A stretch of DNA of 64,000 nt from Warburgia ugandensis (taxonomy: Eukaryota; Streptophyta; Magnoliopsida; Canellales; Canellaceae): NCBI GenBank assembly GCA_035236585.1, contig CP141133.1, forward strand, positions 43,603,729 through 43,667,728, read 5' to 3'. The position numbers were made by a program, and so were the translations under genes. The notes below the pieces were generated by a model. That model made no database searches, was not told where the DNA came from, and saw only the letters and a list, made by a program, of their open reading frames with translations. The first letter of the stretch is position 1, and each line of letters opens with the position of its first letter. Positions 1 through 12,696 of this stretch are shown piece after piece.

Positions 1-310
1 AGACCATGGCTGTCACAATGGGGCCTTCCCATTACTACCCCACCCAACATTTAGCCTCTCTTTGGGCATGGTATCATCATATAAGTTTTAGGAAGCGGGT
101 GGCTAAACCCTCATAACTTCCCTAGCATAGCATCCCCAGTCTCTATCTCTGTGTAAAACAAAACCACAAGTCTCCATACTTGTATGGAAAATATATTATA
201 CATATCAAATGATCTGTCTGTTTAATTAAGGCTAGAATATTTTACATACCCTATTCTTAGGGTTTCCTTAGTCTCCATACCTCATTTCTTTCACCTCATT
301 AGACTTGATC

Positions 311-570
311 ACTAGATTGGATCAAGTGGATTAGGACGTTAGATCACTTTGTTTGATCATGTGGTTAAATCACATGTTTTCAATCACTTAGTTTGATCAT
401 GTGTTATGATCACTTAGTTGGATCATATGTTTTGGATCCCTCAATTGGATCATATGTTTTGGATCCCTTAATTGGATCATATGTTTTGGATCATTTATTT
501 GGATCGTGCGTGGTGGATCACTTAGTTGGATCATAAGTTTTGGACCACTTGTTTGGATCATGACTATGCT
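311..570. repeat. 27-bp degenerate minisatellite inside LTR B'
   Basis: A unit near TTGGATCATATGTTTTGGAT plus CCCTCAA repeats in tandem; the clearest copies start at 419, 446 and 473, with decayed copies on both sides. The matching part of the 3' LTR of B (about 30770-30850) holds only a short stretch of related GATCCAAT/ATGATC units. Confidence 0.75.
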
Positions 571-3004
571 AAGGTACTACGCATACTGGTATAATGAAGG
601 TCTATATTTTTAGACAGATAATCATGTATATCTATACATGAATCTCTAATATATCATTGTATATCCACCTACCTCAAAGAAGTATCATGATTCATACATC
701 TCCTATGTATTCTTCCACAATGTCCATCATGGTCTGGATTCATCCATCCATCAAATCATATGTATAAGGTTATTTCCCTATTCAAGTATTTATTCCTATA
801 GATGATACCCTAATTTTCCTTGAATCAAATTTGATCAAGGGTTTGGGATTCTCTATCTATGTTCTTCTACATACGCATACATACTATACAGATACACATG
901 TAATACAATACTACATTAGTGTTTGTTTTTGATCATCCAAGATCTTATGGATCTTGTTTGATCATCCTTATCTTGATTATCATTTTTATTAAGATTAGAT
1001 GATTTACAACATTTTATGCTCTCATTATTATTACTCAACCAATTAATATTTTATTGGTTGAGGGTAGCTTATTTCATTCTAAGTCTATATTGCTCCTCTT
1101 ATGTCAAATTGGCTAAGGCTTACTAGTTAAATGGTTGAACACAAAGTGGCTACTTCAATCCTCATGTAAGGAGGCGTTTAAACCTCACAAACATCAACAG
1201 AAGGTGGGGGGGAGAGCGTGGCTCTATTAGATAACCCCCTTAACCACTATGTCCATCATTCACTAGCTTGACCCTAACTCAACCTTTCATAAGGTTCCTA
1301 TGAGCATTTAATCCTAAGTATGCTTTCTAATTGTTTTTATTTAAATCCATGAACTAAAAAGTCATTCATGGAGATTTATTATTCTCCTAAGTTGGACCAA
1401 GGAATTTATATTCCTTATATTATCCTACTAACTATGGTCCTTACTATCATTAAGTCCATGTCATACATTCCATGTGAATGTCCCTTCCTTCTAATTTCAT
1501 TTAATTACCATTCTAATTTCATTTAATTACCATTTCAATGAAATTACAATTACTTAAGCATTAAAGAATAAGTTTAAAGCATACATAAACAATTAACTAA
1601 ACACTTAAATAAACAATTAAATAAAAATTTCTATAATTAACTAAGAAATGAAATACAATAATGTTCAATAATTGAAATAGCAATCTAACATGCTATCATG
1701 ATCCAAGGGTCTTAATTGATCCATATTTATTTTTCATCTCTTTAGGGTTTAGATCTTGATCCTTCATTTTATTTTAGATCCAACATTTTATATTGATGTA
1801 ATTTAATTATTAAATCATTGATTTATCTTATCCATTGATTTGATCTTCCTTGATCTACCCTATAGAGGAGATCTTAGGTTACTTTATACCATTTAAGGGC
1901 ATAGATCTTGATCTAGCCCAAATCCACATCATCCATTCATTAAATCCCTATGATCTTATCTCAAGATCATCATCAAAATACATCCATACTATCCAATCAT
2001 CCTGGATCATATTGATCTAGGAGATACTATTCATTTTTAGGGATTTTAGTAATTCTTAAGGCTAGATATCTTAAGATCTGCCTAATAAATATAATTTAAT
2101 CCACTAATATAATTTATTATATTATAAAATAATCATTCAATAAGGTATTTGTGGTCTGATCATCCTAGATCTTGTAGATCAAGGATATTAGTTACTTATC
2201 CACTTAATTACAGAAAATTTCATTAATTAAAATAAAACTTTTATAGGTTCATTCCATTCTGATTATCACAATAAATCCATAAAAACTTTTTGATCTCAAT
2301 TTGGATCTCAATTGAGATCGGAATTGAGATTTTAAGTTTTTAGCCCATTTTAAGTGCTAAATTTCACCTTACTGTTTTTGACTGATTTGACTAATCTAGA
2401 GACACATAATTTATACTTTGAACATGGTTCTTAAGGTTTTGTGACCTTCGAAACACATCCAACGGTTCCAATTTGATGGTTGGGGTCATGTGGGCCATGA
2501 TCCAAGATCAATGGCATGGATTTTATAAAATAGATCATGTAAATACTAATTAAAAACATGATCTGACATGTTCACTATATTATTAACATAAATATGAATC
2601 TAAAAAATGTTTTTGATCTAAATTTAAAGGTTAATTACAATCAAAATTAATATTTTAAGATTTCAGCCCATTTTAAGGGCTGAATTCCATCTTTACTATT
2701 TTTTATCAATTTCTTCCTATATATAAATATAAATATGACTATAAACATGATACTAGGGTTTTAGGGGGTCTCTAAAGACATCCATCAGTTCAGATTTTTA
2801 TTTTAAAGTCATCTGGTCCATGATCTATGATCATGGATACTGATTTTACCAAATAACATGTATAATAACAATTTGAAACATGGATATAATATATTAAATA
2901 TCTAGATCAAGTGACAAGGAATCTTTAGAAACTTTATGATCTAAAATCAGAGCTCTATCAAGCTCTTAATTAGAAAAATACGATTTCAGTTTAAAAGAGA
3001 ACGA

Positions 3005-3051
3005 CCCAGATTTGATCTGGGTGCGGGTGCGGGTACGGATACGGATACGGG
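3005..3051. repeat. Short hairpin followed by hexamer repeat
   Basis: CCCAGAT/ATCTGGG arms with a TTG loop (3005-3021) run into five GGGTGC/GGGTAC/GGATAC hexamers (3019-3051). The hairpin recurs in the 3' LTR of B at 28655-28672 with one extra base pair but without the hexamers, so the hexamer expansion is specific to this copy. Confidence 0.7.
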
Positions 3052-3810
3052 ACGACTAGTGTCCCGCCCCTGTGATCACCCATTCCAGGTGTCTAGGCAG
3101 AGGTGATCGGCTATAGGCGAGACAGTCCAATCTGGACCGTCAGATCGCTTGTGGCTGGATCTCCTCCATGCGTTAAAATCAAAGGCCCAGATTTCATCTC
3201 TTGGGGTTTTGGGACCCCAGGAAGTCATCCAACGAATCAGAAGATTCATCTGAACCGTTTGTGTTGAGATCTCCACCACCCAGGCCAGATCCATCGTCTC
3301 CGACGGATCTATGGCTGGGGAGACCTCTTCATGGCTGGAAAACACCATGGAGGTGCCGAAATGGAAAGAGGGGATGGATGGTACTTACCTGGTGAAGAAA
3401 AACTCACTGGAGAAAGAGAATCCCGCCGGAGAAGATGATATAAAACCCTAGACGCCGGCCAAATATACAGAGAGACATATCTCCATTGAATTTGCCAGAA
3501 AATGTGGGAGACCATGGGGCTTTAATAGATAATCCCATGGTGAAGATTTCCAATAGTTCAAGATTAACATTTACCATCTAGATTTTCTAGAATACATGGA
3601 AGAATCAGCCGGAGACGGTACCCAGTACCGTTCCTTGTCTTCGTTTTGACTTTTCTAAAGATCTAGGATATGGATCATCTTAGGACCAAAAGGGCTTTGG
3701 TAATGAAACCTTTTTCGAACATATCCAATGGTGAATATGGGGTTTCAATGGTTAAACTTTGATGGCTAATTGAAATAGGGTTTCAAAGCGGAAACCCAGT
3801 TCCATTGGGG

Positions 3811-3877
3811 ACGACGCGTCCTTGGACGCACCAGACAACTCCATTGGATCTGGAGTGTCCAGTGCGTCTGTGGACAC
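3811..3877. other. CG-rich palindromic block of LTR B'
   Basis: Two inverted repeats in AT-rich surroundings: GCGTCC-TT-GGACGC near 3815-3828 and TGTCCA...TGGACA at 3857-3877. They lie about 0.72-0.78 kb from the LTR start, the same distance as the CG-rich palindromes of the E-family LTRs. Confidence 0.55.
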
Positions 3878-4016
3878 ATCTTGAAGGAAAAAAAATAAGA
3901 GAAGAAGGAGAAGAAAATTGGGGGAGATGGGGAATTTTTTTGGAGCTGAAATTTTGCAATATATAGGGGACCCCGTGAGTGATTTTATGAAGATTTTTGA
4001 GAATTTTTTTGAGGTC

Positions 4017-4024
4017 TATTTATA
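4017..4024 (-). promoter_or_regulatory. TATA box of LTR B'
   Basis: TATAAATA on the minus strand about 570 bp into the LTR, aligned with the TATA boxes of both B LTRs (19710, 27842). Confidence 0.6.
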
Positions 4025-4592
4025 GGTGTTTTGAGTGGTTTTCATAATAACATGCAATAATTATGTTTTCTCCTTTTTATTATTTAATGTATATTAGATT
4101 CCTACCACCACCTCCTTCTCCACTAGTAGGTGCTAGTGGTTTGACTAATGATTGCATGTTTTGCAGACGTTGGATCCCTTTGTGGGCCCCACATGTGTGT
4201 GAAAAGACCAAATTACCCTTTTATGGAGACAATCCATTTTATTCTCTTGGACTCAGAATTGAGTGTACTTAGTGGCATTGGATTCATATTTCCGAGTACA
4301 TTCCAGATTTTGAGGTCTCAAGTCTTCGTTATTTTTGAAATTACCATTTTGCCCTTTCATTCATTAAAATGAAGAAAAATACAGATTTTTCATCCGTATT
4401 CAGAAATTGTGGTGCTTACAGTCATTTTAAAGCGTTCATTGCATATGTTTTCAATTATACATATCTCATACCTTGATTCCACTTCTATGAGAAGTGCATA
4501 TTCCATAACCCTAATATTCTAGCCTGATTTTCATTGAAATTCTCAATTTCAATATTTATTTAATTTCTTTATAAAAAATTAGGGGTGTTACA

Positions 4593-4793
4593 GCTACAGC
4601 CAGATCTAACATTGCAGAAATATCTAGTGTAGATTTTAGATATAAAGGATAAGATCCTTAGAAATAAGATGATTCTTCTTGTCATGATGTTGTCATAACA
4701 CCACTCTTTTAATGAGGTCACCTGGGAAACATCGTGTGAAATGAGATAGAAGTTCCTTGAATTGTTTGATGGAATATAATGATGAATTCTAGG
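4593..4793 (+). pseudogene. Element D: chromodomain end of a Ty3/gypsy pol (broken)
   Basis: From 4594 the plus strand reads LQPDLTLQKYLV, a stop, ILDIKDKILRNK, then EVTWETSCEMR, a stop, KFLELFDGI. This is the typical ending of Tekay/Del chromovirus polyproteins, where the chromodomain after integrase is thought to direct insertion into heterochromatin. Element A ends the same way (17000-17210). At least three in-frame stops are present, two at places where relatives carry Q or W. The N-terminal side is cut off by LTR B', so the rest of D's gag-pol is outside the window or lost. A polypurine tract and LTR start follow within 30 bp, which supports the 3'-end assignment. Confidence 0.8.
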
Positions 4794-4803
4794 GACAAAA
4801 TTT

Positions 4804-4820
4804 TGAAAGGGGGAAAAGTA
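4804..4820 (+). other. Polypurine tract of element D
   Basis: TGAAAGGGGGAAAAG directly before TGTGATCC, after the chromodomain remnant; this is where plus-strand DNA synthesis would start and it fixes the 3' LTR start. Confidence 0.7.
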
Positions 4821-7800
4821 TGTGATCCTGCGCTCTCTTTTTTTTTTTTTTTTTTTTTCCAACAAAAAATGGATTGCTTTTAATGGGTTTCCTTCTGGTG
4901 ATTTTGGACTGCACCATGTGACTGATTGTTGATGTGAAATGATCATGTTTTTTACTAAATTATTGGATTCAACTCTTGATGCATGGCATAACATGTTGTA
5001 TAATAGTAAATCAAAGGTTATTGTGGCTAAATTTGGATAGAAATTAGGTGGAATAATGCTTGCGTGTGGCTAGAATGAAACACCCAATTTGTACAACTCA
5101 TGTGACTGGGAGTCAGGGGTGTTTCTCAAGCTGAGAACATGCCCTGTGTTTCTAAATTGGGATGGCAATTTTGGTTGATTTGATTATGGAACCACAAACT
5201 ATTATAGTTACATGATTTGAGCTTAGATGGGTGAAGAATTTGGGACATTTTGTTAGCCTTGAGAAATTAAGAAAGGGCCATTAACTTTCTCCAGTTTTTT
5301 GTAGAAAAATTGTGTTGAAAAACCTTGTTTTACTTTGATCAGACCTTACTTTGCATTTCTTGGCCTATGATACATTAATTGATCATTCAAAATTGCTTAA
5401 ATCTTAAGTTTGAAGTGTAGGGGAAGTATGTTATTTCCTATAATTTTCTACAGGGAGACTCTTGATATGCATGATAAATCACTAGGATCTTTCATGTATT
5501 GTTTTCACAACTTGCTATTCTATAATCTTTGATTGTTTTATCCTCTTATAAGTATGGTATTCTAGCTATTTTTTATTGATTTCTGATCATGTAAGTGATG
5601 CATAGTTCTAATTGCTTGTAGTTGCACAAATTGATAATGGAAAATGTACGAAACTTGCAGCTTTACTATAATACCTAAGATTTGGTTGAATTAGTTATAG
5701 AATGGGTGATTGTGATTTAAATTTGTAAGTGTTCTACTTAGCTAGAAGTGACATGAGATGGGCATTATAGGACTACTATATTTCCATTGAATTTAGCTAC
5801 TAGATCTAGTGATCAATCAGAATATAAAATGTATGAGTTGATCTTCAAGTTTGATCATTGATACATGATGGGTTGTTACTCTAATATGAGTAGTGTTTAT
5901 AGCATGTAATGATAATTACTTTGCATGCTTTTAAGAGCATGGAATGGAGGGTAAATCCAATAGGTTTTGTACCGCCATGAATACTACATAATTTTTCATT
6001 ATAACATGAGTTATGGATCAATTTTATGTGAATTTTACAAATATTTTTTTTATAATATAAGATTATTAATGAAATAAATCTTACACTTCTAAGTATCATC
6101 GAAAGATAACATGAAGAGAGTTTAGGTTATGCTACTTGTAAGATAGAGTTTTCTCCCTTATAGGTAACATTTAGTAGTGATAGGTATCATGATTTTTATC
6201 ATGACCTTTGAAGGTGTTTATATACTATTTTTGTATGGTTTAAACTTACTAATGCTTTTATTAGAATGCTTAAACTCAACTATGAAAAATTATATTACTA
6301 TTGAGAGATAATGTTATATATTTTTAACATGTTTAGGATTCTAAAAGGAAACTTGCATGTAAATGATTTATAAGGACATAACTATTGGCTTTAGCATGAA
6401 ATATCATGATCTAACATGTTATTGATCATTGACTTATATCTTCATCTATTGCTAAAGATTCTTGTTATGTACATGATTATTTAGTAATATATTTCTTTGG
6501 AAAGCTTCCATCCATCTCTAACTTAAAAAGGACTTAAAGTTCAACAAATGATGTATGATAGAAAATTTGCATTCATAGAAAAAATGATTTCCAAAAATGA
6601 AAGATGCATGAGCCATTTTAAGAGCATGAATGAAATAATGCTTTATTTGCAAGCATGGATGATTTCAAAATTTGTGCATGTTTTGGAGAGGGCATCGATG
6701 TGTGATGTTGTATCATTGGTATGGTGTGTCTATGGAAACTAATGGTTGCACATATTTATGTTCCTAGATTAACACTATGCCAAGTGGTGCAATTTGGCCT
6801 TTGCCCTGTGACTAGATACCAGCTCCTTAGCATATCATAATGGTGTAGGGTATACTTTATAGAATTGTCACAAGGATAAGCTAGTAACCCCATGAGGGTC
6901 AGTGAGGAATAAATGTGTGGTATCTATGGATGGCGTAGAGGTAACAATAGTTGCATTTGGTGTAGACACTCTACATGTATAGTTGTGTAGGAAAGAAAGT
7001 GGACAAGAGCTGACATGTCTATCACTCTGGAGAGTCAATCTATCACTATATATTAATTTCCCAAGACCAATGTTTTTCCAGAGATTGATTCATGAGTGGC
7101 TTTGAATAACTGAGCAACATGAATCATTCTGAAGGCACTTTGTATTGGTAATGAGTTTGAATATCTACTAGTAATGAGTGACTTCAAATAACTACAATGC
7201 TATGAATGACCATGAAAAACCATGTGTGTTTAAAGCAAGGATTTTGAAATGATCATATCTATACATGGTGATAAGCATGTGATATTCCTTGATGATATAT
7301 TCATATTCAAGTGTTGTATAGCAAACACTTTAGCTTATTGAAAACTATAACATAAAATGATTGTAGATTTTTATGTGAATTGAATTAATAGTTTACATGA
7401 TAGTATCTTTGAAAAAGTATATCTTATTGAATCCATTATTGATTTATTTATGAAATTGTTCATACTAGTCTGATTTCTTGTCATGTTTTACTTGGCTTGG
7501 GCTATATTAGGTGCAAGGGAGGAAGGGAAAGGAAAGGAGATAGCTGTCTGACTTGGAGATGTATGAGACTATTGTAGACGCTTGACTATTATAGTATATA
7601 TCAGGTGTATCTTTTGTTGACACTACTTGGAGATTTCCAAACTTTGGACTATTAGGTTTCATAGTTTGACTATGATGGTTATGGCTATGACTAGTTGGTC
7701 TTATGGCATGGTTTAGCACTTTATCTTATTTAATCTATTTTATTTTATTTGTATGAGAATATTTAAGGAAGTGACCCCAGCTTGAAGGGATGTTTATGAA

Positions 7801-8001
7801 AAGTATCTACTTACTATATGATTTGCAAATATTTCAAAAGAAAATTTTATGGTAATTTTGCTGTTTTATTAGAGAATTTGTCAAAAACTAAGATTGAAAT
7901 ATTGGGTCAATACATCAAGAATGGTTACTCTATTATTGTACAAAGAATGATAGATATGATCTCTAAAGTTTGATTTACTCTCTAAGGAGTTCTACCCCAC
8001 A
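4821..8001 (+). repeat. Element D 3' LTR (right end uncertain)
   Basis: It starts with TGTGATCCTGCG right after the polypurine tract and carries a run of 21 T (4838-4858). No second copy lies in the window, so the right end cannot be proved; a CCCCACA ending at 8001 is one candidate, near where C sequence begins. The conserved stem-loop of the other LTR families was not found here. No coding region was recognised; the small frames at 4569-4994, 5881-6099, 6548-6742 and 7507-7719 show no family features. Confidence 0.45.
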
Positions 8002-8989
8002 TGCATATTATAATAGATAATAGGAGGAATAAAATATGATAATTTAGAATAGCTCACCACTATGTGGATACAAGAGAACCACCACCTCAGAGATACAAAA
8101 CTATTACATAAAACTAGCTCACCACTTTAAGGATATAAAAGAATCACTACCTTAAGGGCATAGAACTAAGTGCCTCAAGACTCTAAGATCTCTACCAAAG
8201 ATACAAAAGACAAAAGGATGTAGAGAAATCTCTAACCCGTTCAATATAAAAATCCTTGAAATATTCTCCTTTGATTCATGCTACTAGGGCTATAAATTGA
8301 AGTGAATATTCCTCCCATATGTAATTTACATGAGTAAAAGTATCTTCCTAGAAATAATATTTTCTTAAACTAAGTATTAGCTTCTATGTATGAGGCACTT
8401 TCCCAACAATAGTTTCTTAAACTTGAGTAGTTTCCTAAATAACAATTTCTAAGCATTGGGTAGTTTGCTAAACCCATTCAAGCACTTTCCATACATATAT
8501 TTTTCATTCAAGCAGTTTCCAAAGTTCCATAACTTCTGATATGAGAAGTTTCCTTATTTTGGCTGATTTGAGATCTTTGACTAGTCAACATATCTTGATC
8601 AAGGAAGACTTCATGAAGACTTTTTTGAATGAGGAAAATAGGAATGTGCTAAAGAAGACCATCAGATGTTTTCCACTAAGTGGTCAAACACACACCTTTT
8701 TCAAATAAAAGATGTCCATTTATGGGTGATCTATCCAAGACATCCATCTTTAGGTGCTCCAAGATGTTCATCATTAATAATCCAAGATGTCCACTCTTTT
8801 TTATTCATGGCATTCATCTTTGAGAATCTAAGACATCCAAAATAGATTGACTTAGGATCCCCAATTCTAGATTGTTCTTTTTCTCATTGATCCACCATTG
8901 ATCGTTTGAACAAAAGACACTCCTCTATCACTCTATGTAGGTTGAAAATAACTCATCCTTCTTTGTATTGCGAAAGATCTGCTACACTA
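8002..8989 (-). mobile_element. Element C: 3' untranslated region and possible LTR
   Basis: Non-coding stretch downstream (minus strand) of C's integrase. It has a repeated AGCTCACCACT...GGATA word (8054 and 8118) and several related 'atccaagacatcc' words (8700-8840). An LTR is expected here but no partner copy was identified to the right of C's RT, so the boundaries are guesses. Confidence 0.3.
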
Positions 8990-9931
8990 GAAGTGTTTGA
9001 AGTTCAAATTCAGCTAGTAGGTTGATCTTGTAGGCATTCTCACCAATATTCTTCAAGATTTTGAAAGACATTGCTTTTGGCTTGAGGTTATAATGTTGTC
9101 CTTGAGGAAATCACTCCTTTCTAAGTTGTAACCATAGTAAATCTTTTTCTACTTGTTCTTTATACTTCTCATTTTCCCTTCCTAATTTTTCTTAGATATG
9201 CTCATGCATCCTCTTTATTTGCTCATCTCCCTCTTCACCATCTCCACTAAAATTGTTGGCTAATGGAGAGGGCCCTTAATCCATTGGACTCGAAGGATTC
9301 TTTCCATACACAACTTCAAAAGGACTATAAATTGTAGTTTGGCTATAGGAACTTTTGAAAGCTAATTCAACTTAAGCTAACAACAAATCCGATTGGTATA
9401 TGTTCTTTACCATAAAGCTTAATAATATATTTCCCTAACTTTTATTAGTAACTTTAGTCTAAGCATTTATTTGAGGATGATAAGATGAACTAAAATTGTA
9501 GCCTAGTTCCAAGATTGCTCCATAAAGAACACTAAAAGTGACTTATAAACTTGGGATCTCGATTCAAAGTGATAGTTTTTATAATTCCATGGAGCTTAAT
9601 AACTTATCTAAGGTACAAGTCAGCCACAAAGAAGTTTCTATGGTCTTAATGTAGGCTATGTAATGTGTCACTTTTTGTAGAAATAGCCAACAACCATCAT
9701 GACTAAAATTTTATTTCTTTGTGGTGTTGGAAGCCCAACGACAAAATCTATACTTAGCTTTTCCCAAGGAGAGTTAGGAACAAAAAGTGGAGTATATAAG
9801 TCCCTATTCTTAAGCCAATTTTTTGCTAGATGACACACTCTACACCATTGCACATGCTTAGAAATGTCTCTTGCCTTTTTTTTTTGCCAAAGTACATATC
9901 TTTTATGGGAGAAAATTTTTATCTCTCTCAA
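8990..9931 (-). pseudogene. Element C: integrase remnant
   Basis: Minus-strand reading in order: a zinc-binding piece with HVQWCRVCHLAKN (about 9860-9820), the core start WEKLSIDFVVGLPTPQ (first catalytic D), FSSSYHPQ near 9480, NSPFEVVYGKNPSSP-like text near 9310, then LRKE...NLKPKAMSFKILKNIGENAYKI (9120-9025), the C-terminal GPY/F-type domain. The core's last acidic position reads K in the NA-stop-TKV stretch, and there are many stops and shifts, so it is dead. The N-terminal part of the zinc domain is lost. This lineage differs from A and B: no chromodomain was seen. It is interrupted at 9931 by element A and continues, across A, into the RNase H piece at 19097-19210. Confidence 0.8.
9927..9931 (+). 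repeat. Target site duplication of element A, left copy (CTCAA)
   Basis: CTCAA immediately before the 5' LTR; the same five bases follow the 3' LTR at 19092-19096. Confidence 0.9.
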
Positions 9932-12567
9932 TGTAAGAACTTTGAAAAAAAACAAAAAACAAAAACAACTTAAAATAGAGGGGGCCGTAATTGATACGGA
10001 CACCCCCCACTTAAAGAAAAAAAAAAGAACAGATCTAACGGTCTGTTCTCCATGCAATTGAGAGAGGGAGAAGAAAAGAGGAAGAGAGAGTGGGGGAGAA
10101 GGAGAAGAGAGTGGGGGAGAAGGAAAGAGGAGAAAGGAGGGGAGGAAACTACCCATCCTCCATCCTCCACCCTCCATTTCTCCCATCAACTAAGGGAGGA
10201 GGAGATTGACGGTGGAGAAGAGTTGACGGTCACCGGAAAAGACAGAGTGAACGGCATCATTGATCGACGATCGGTGCCGTTCATTGTCTTCCCCTCGCTA
10301 CCACGAGCAAAAGCCCTATAGTTGCTCGTTGATTTAGCAAGTTTTGGTGGGGGAAAAAGGTGAAAAAGTACCCACGAAGGGAAAATAAACTGCAATCTCG
10401 TTCTTCGGTGACGATTGGAGGTTGAGGACACTCCTTAAGGGTAAGATCTAGGATACCCATCCCTTGAATCTTGATAGTTTGCAAAATTTATGCATTTTAA
10501 ACCTAGATTTATAATTAGGGATGATCCAACCGTCCAATCCCTAATCTAAGGGTAGGGATGAAAAATTAAAGACTTGATGTAGTCTAAATCACACTAGATT
10601 GACAGATCTAGGCAGGAAATCGATCGAACAATCTCGGTCATCCGATCGGGTACTGTTTACATAGTAAATCCTTGATGTTTGATTGATGATCAGACATCAT
10701 CGATAAATCTTAAAATCTTAAATTAGCTCGGATATGACAAAAATTGGGAATGGATGGATGAACTAGCTATCTTGATTTGGAAATGTGTAAATTTACTTGA
10801 AATTATGAACATATGAATTTGTATTGACAATGAATTCAAAATTTGATTTGGTTAGGTGATCGACAAGTGATTAAAGGAAGGATATAGCAAAATTGTGGAG
10901 CACAAAAAGGGAGGTAGGTAGTTTGGACATCAACATGCTTGGAATTTACTTGAAACTTGAGATTTTGATCTTTTAGTTTATGCAGCTACCAAAAGGGTAT
11001 ATTCATGCAATTTATTTAAAATGACAAGTTTACTTTACTATCAGATTGAAAAACCAATGCATGAAATTATATAGTTTTATCAGTTTTATAGGCATGGGAT
11101 GCTGCCTAGTATTATTATATTATGACGGATATATTGGGGCCGGTGGACTCTGTGCTAGAAAAATTGAGGACTGATCATCCTCTTTCTTCTGAAAATATAT
11201 ACATGTATGGTGGATACTTGGCCAGAGGGGCCTAATGCAAGCTCATGTCATCCTGGACAGGTCATGGCTTGTGTGCTGTGTTTTCCATGAACACGGTGTA
11301 AAGGAATCTATTCATTTCGTATCGGTGTGATAGCCACGAAATTGATTGGTTCTTGTCCGTCGCACGAAGGTTCCATTATTTTCGGGTTTATATGTATATT
11401 GTGCAATAGCGCAGGTGCAGGGCACCATGGTATTTCAGGTCAATAATGAGAACTCATGACCAATAGTAGGTGGCCGGATTTGAGTGGTTTTATACTCGTA
11501 AAATCTTGATGAGATTTAGAGTATGTGTGTATGTATATATATATATATATATAGGTGTGCATATACACTGGTTGAAATACTCTTTATTTACATTTAAGCA
11601 TTTCTTGGTTTAAATGCATTTCTCTATTGGTTTTGAGGCATGCGAAGAGTCGTGACTATCTTCCATATCATCTAAATGTTTTACTAAGGTTATTATCATT
11701 ATTTGGAAACAGTAAGCATGGATGTTAAATTGACGATTCAAACTAATTGGACATGGAAACTATTTGAAATGGCATGGTATGAATTTTGGAATATATTATA
11801 CTACTTATTTGGCATCAAATGACACAAAATTTCACAAAGTATGATAAATTGTTCCTTTTAAAGTTAGAACTGCATAAACTTGTGTGTTGATGATGAAACT
11901 ACCTACACAAGCAAAGGCTTGCTGAGATATTGTACTTGTTTACAATATCTTAGGTTAGAAGGACTACAGCAAAGGGAAATGCACATAGTTTTGACTTGGA
12001 AGCTACAAGGAAGCTATTTTGAGCAAAGGTGAGGTATAGGTAAAGATTTCTGAATGTTCTTACAACTCTTATGTAAAATAAAATTGTTTCATGACTATTA
12101 GAAAAGGACATGTGAATGTGTATTCATTACCATTTGACACAAATGGCTATGACTGGAGTGATCCTAGGTATACAGGTCAATTACCTAACCTTTTTGGCAT
12201 TACCAAAATGTTTCATTTATTTAAATTAAACGAAAATGTGTATGTTGGTATTTGGAGGGAGACGGAGTCTCTATCATGGATATTTATATGTACATAATGA
12301 TTATCAGGTGTCGCATTGTATGCGTTAAATGTATGATGTCCGAAATACAGGGGAGACTTTGCAGGATTTTCGGTAGGAATGTGATGTTCATTCCTCTGAA
12401 AATCATTGTTTTTTTTTAAAAAAGAAGAAGAGATACTCGGGATTTTTAAGGTATTCTTTTCAAAGTTATTCTTCTGCTATTTGGTTTTGAACAGTTTTAT
12501 AAAAGTATTGGGGCCCCACAAAGCAAAAGATTTATGAAAAAGTGTTATAAAAACCCGGGATGTCACA
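9932..12567 (+). repeat. Element A 5' LTR
   Basis: 2636 bp from TGTAAGAAC to ...GGGATGTCACA, directly followed by the primer site. It holds a purine-rich stretch (10049-10140) with a 21-bp duplication absent from the 3' LTR, an (AT) tract (11530-11553), and a stem-loop at 11925-11950. Compared with it, the 3' LTR lacks 10591-11361. I could not place a convincing TATA box. Confidence 0.92.
11925..11950. other. Stem-loop of A 5' LTR
   Basis: AGATATTGTA and TACAATATCT form a perfect 10-bp stem with a 6-nt loop, 617 bp before the LTR end, preceded by GGCTTGCTG. Confidence 0.75.
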
Positions 12568-12569
12568 AT

Positions 12570-12581
12570 TGGTATCAGAGC
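12570..12581 (+). other. Primer binding site of element A
   Basis: TGGTATCAGAGC two bases after the LTR, complementary to the 3' end of plant initiator tRNA-Met, the usual primer of Ty3/gypsy reverse transcription. Confidence 0.92.
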
Positions 12582-12696
12582 CCAGTCACTCTTCTCATAG
12601 CCAGTCAGACATGTCCTAAAGTGGTGAATTTTTTTATATATTATTATTAAATGATTAGAAAAAAAAATTAATATCCATTGGGTAAATCTTGGACAG

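Larger units (their letters stand above)
1..4592 (-). mobile_element. Family-B LTR (B'), minus strand, cut by the left window edge
   Basis: Read on the minus strand it begins at 4592 with TGTAACACCCC and follows the LTRs of element B (19211-23944, 27291-31952) in order: U3 block, TATA box, downstream palindromes and the GGCCAC module near 60-125. By comparison with B about 0.8-0.9 kb of its 3' end lies left of the window. It interrupts the chromodomain of element D, whose sequence resumes at 4593, so GCTAC (4593-4597) is the expected target duplication; the left copy is not visible. It could be a solo LTR or the LTR of a full minus-strand element. No coding sequence was recognised in it; the small open frames within are LTR sequence. 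Confidence 0.85.

Noticed and set aside
9970-10431. Several overlapping frames near the start of LTR A (and 17072-17738)
   Set aside because: Low-complexity purine/pyrimidine tracts of the LTR translated on both strands; the same set appears in both LTRs.
10591-11361. The 771-bp segment missing from A's 3' LTR as a spliced intron
   Set aside because: Its ends are AC...TC in any alignment the short junction homology allows; no GT-AG or branch-site pattern.
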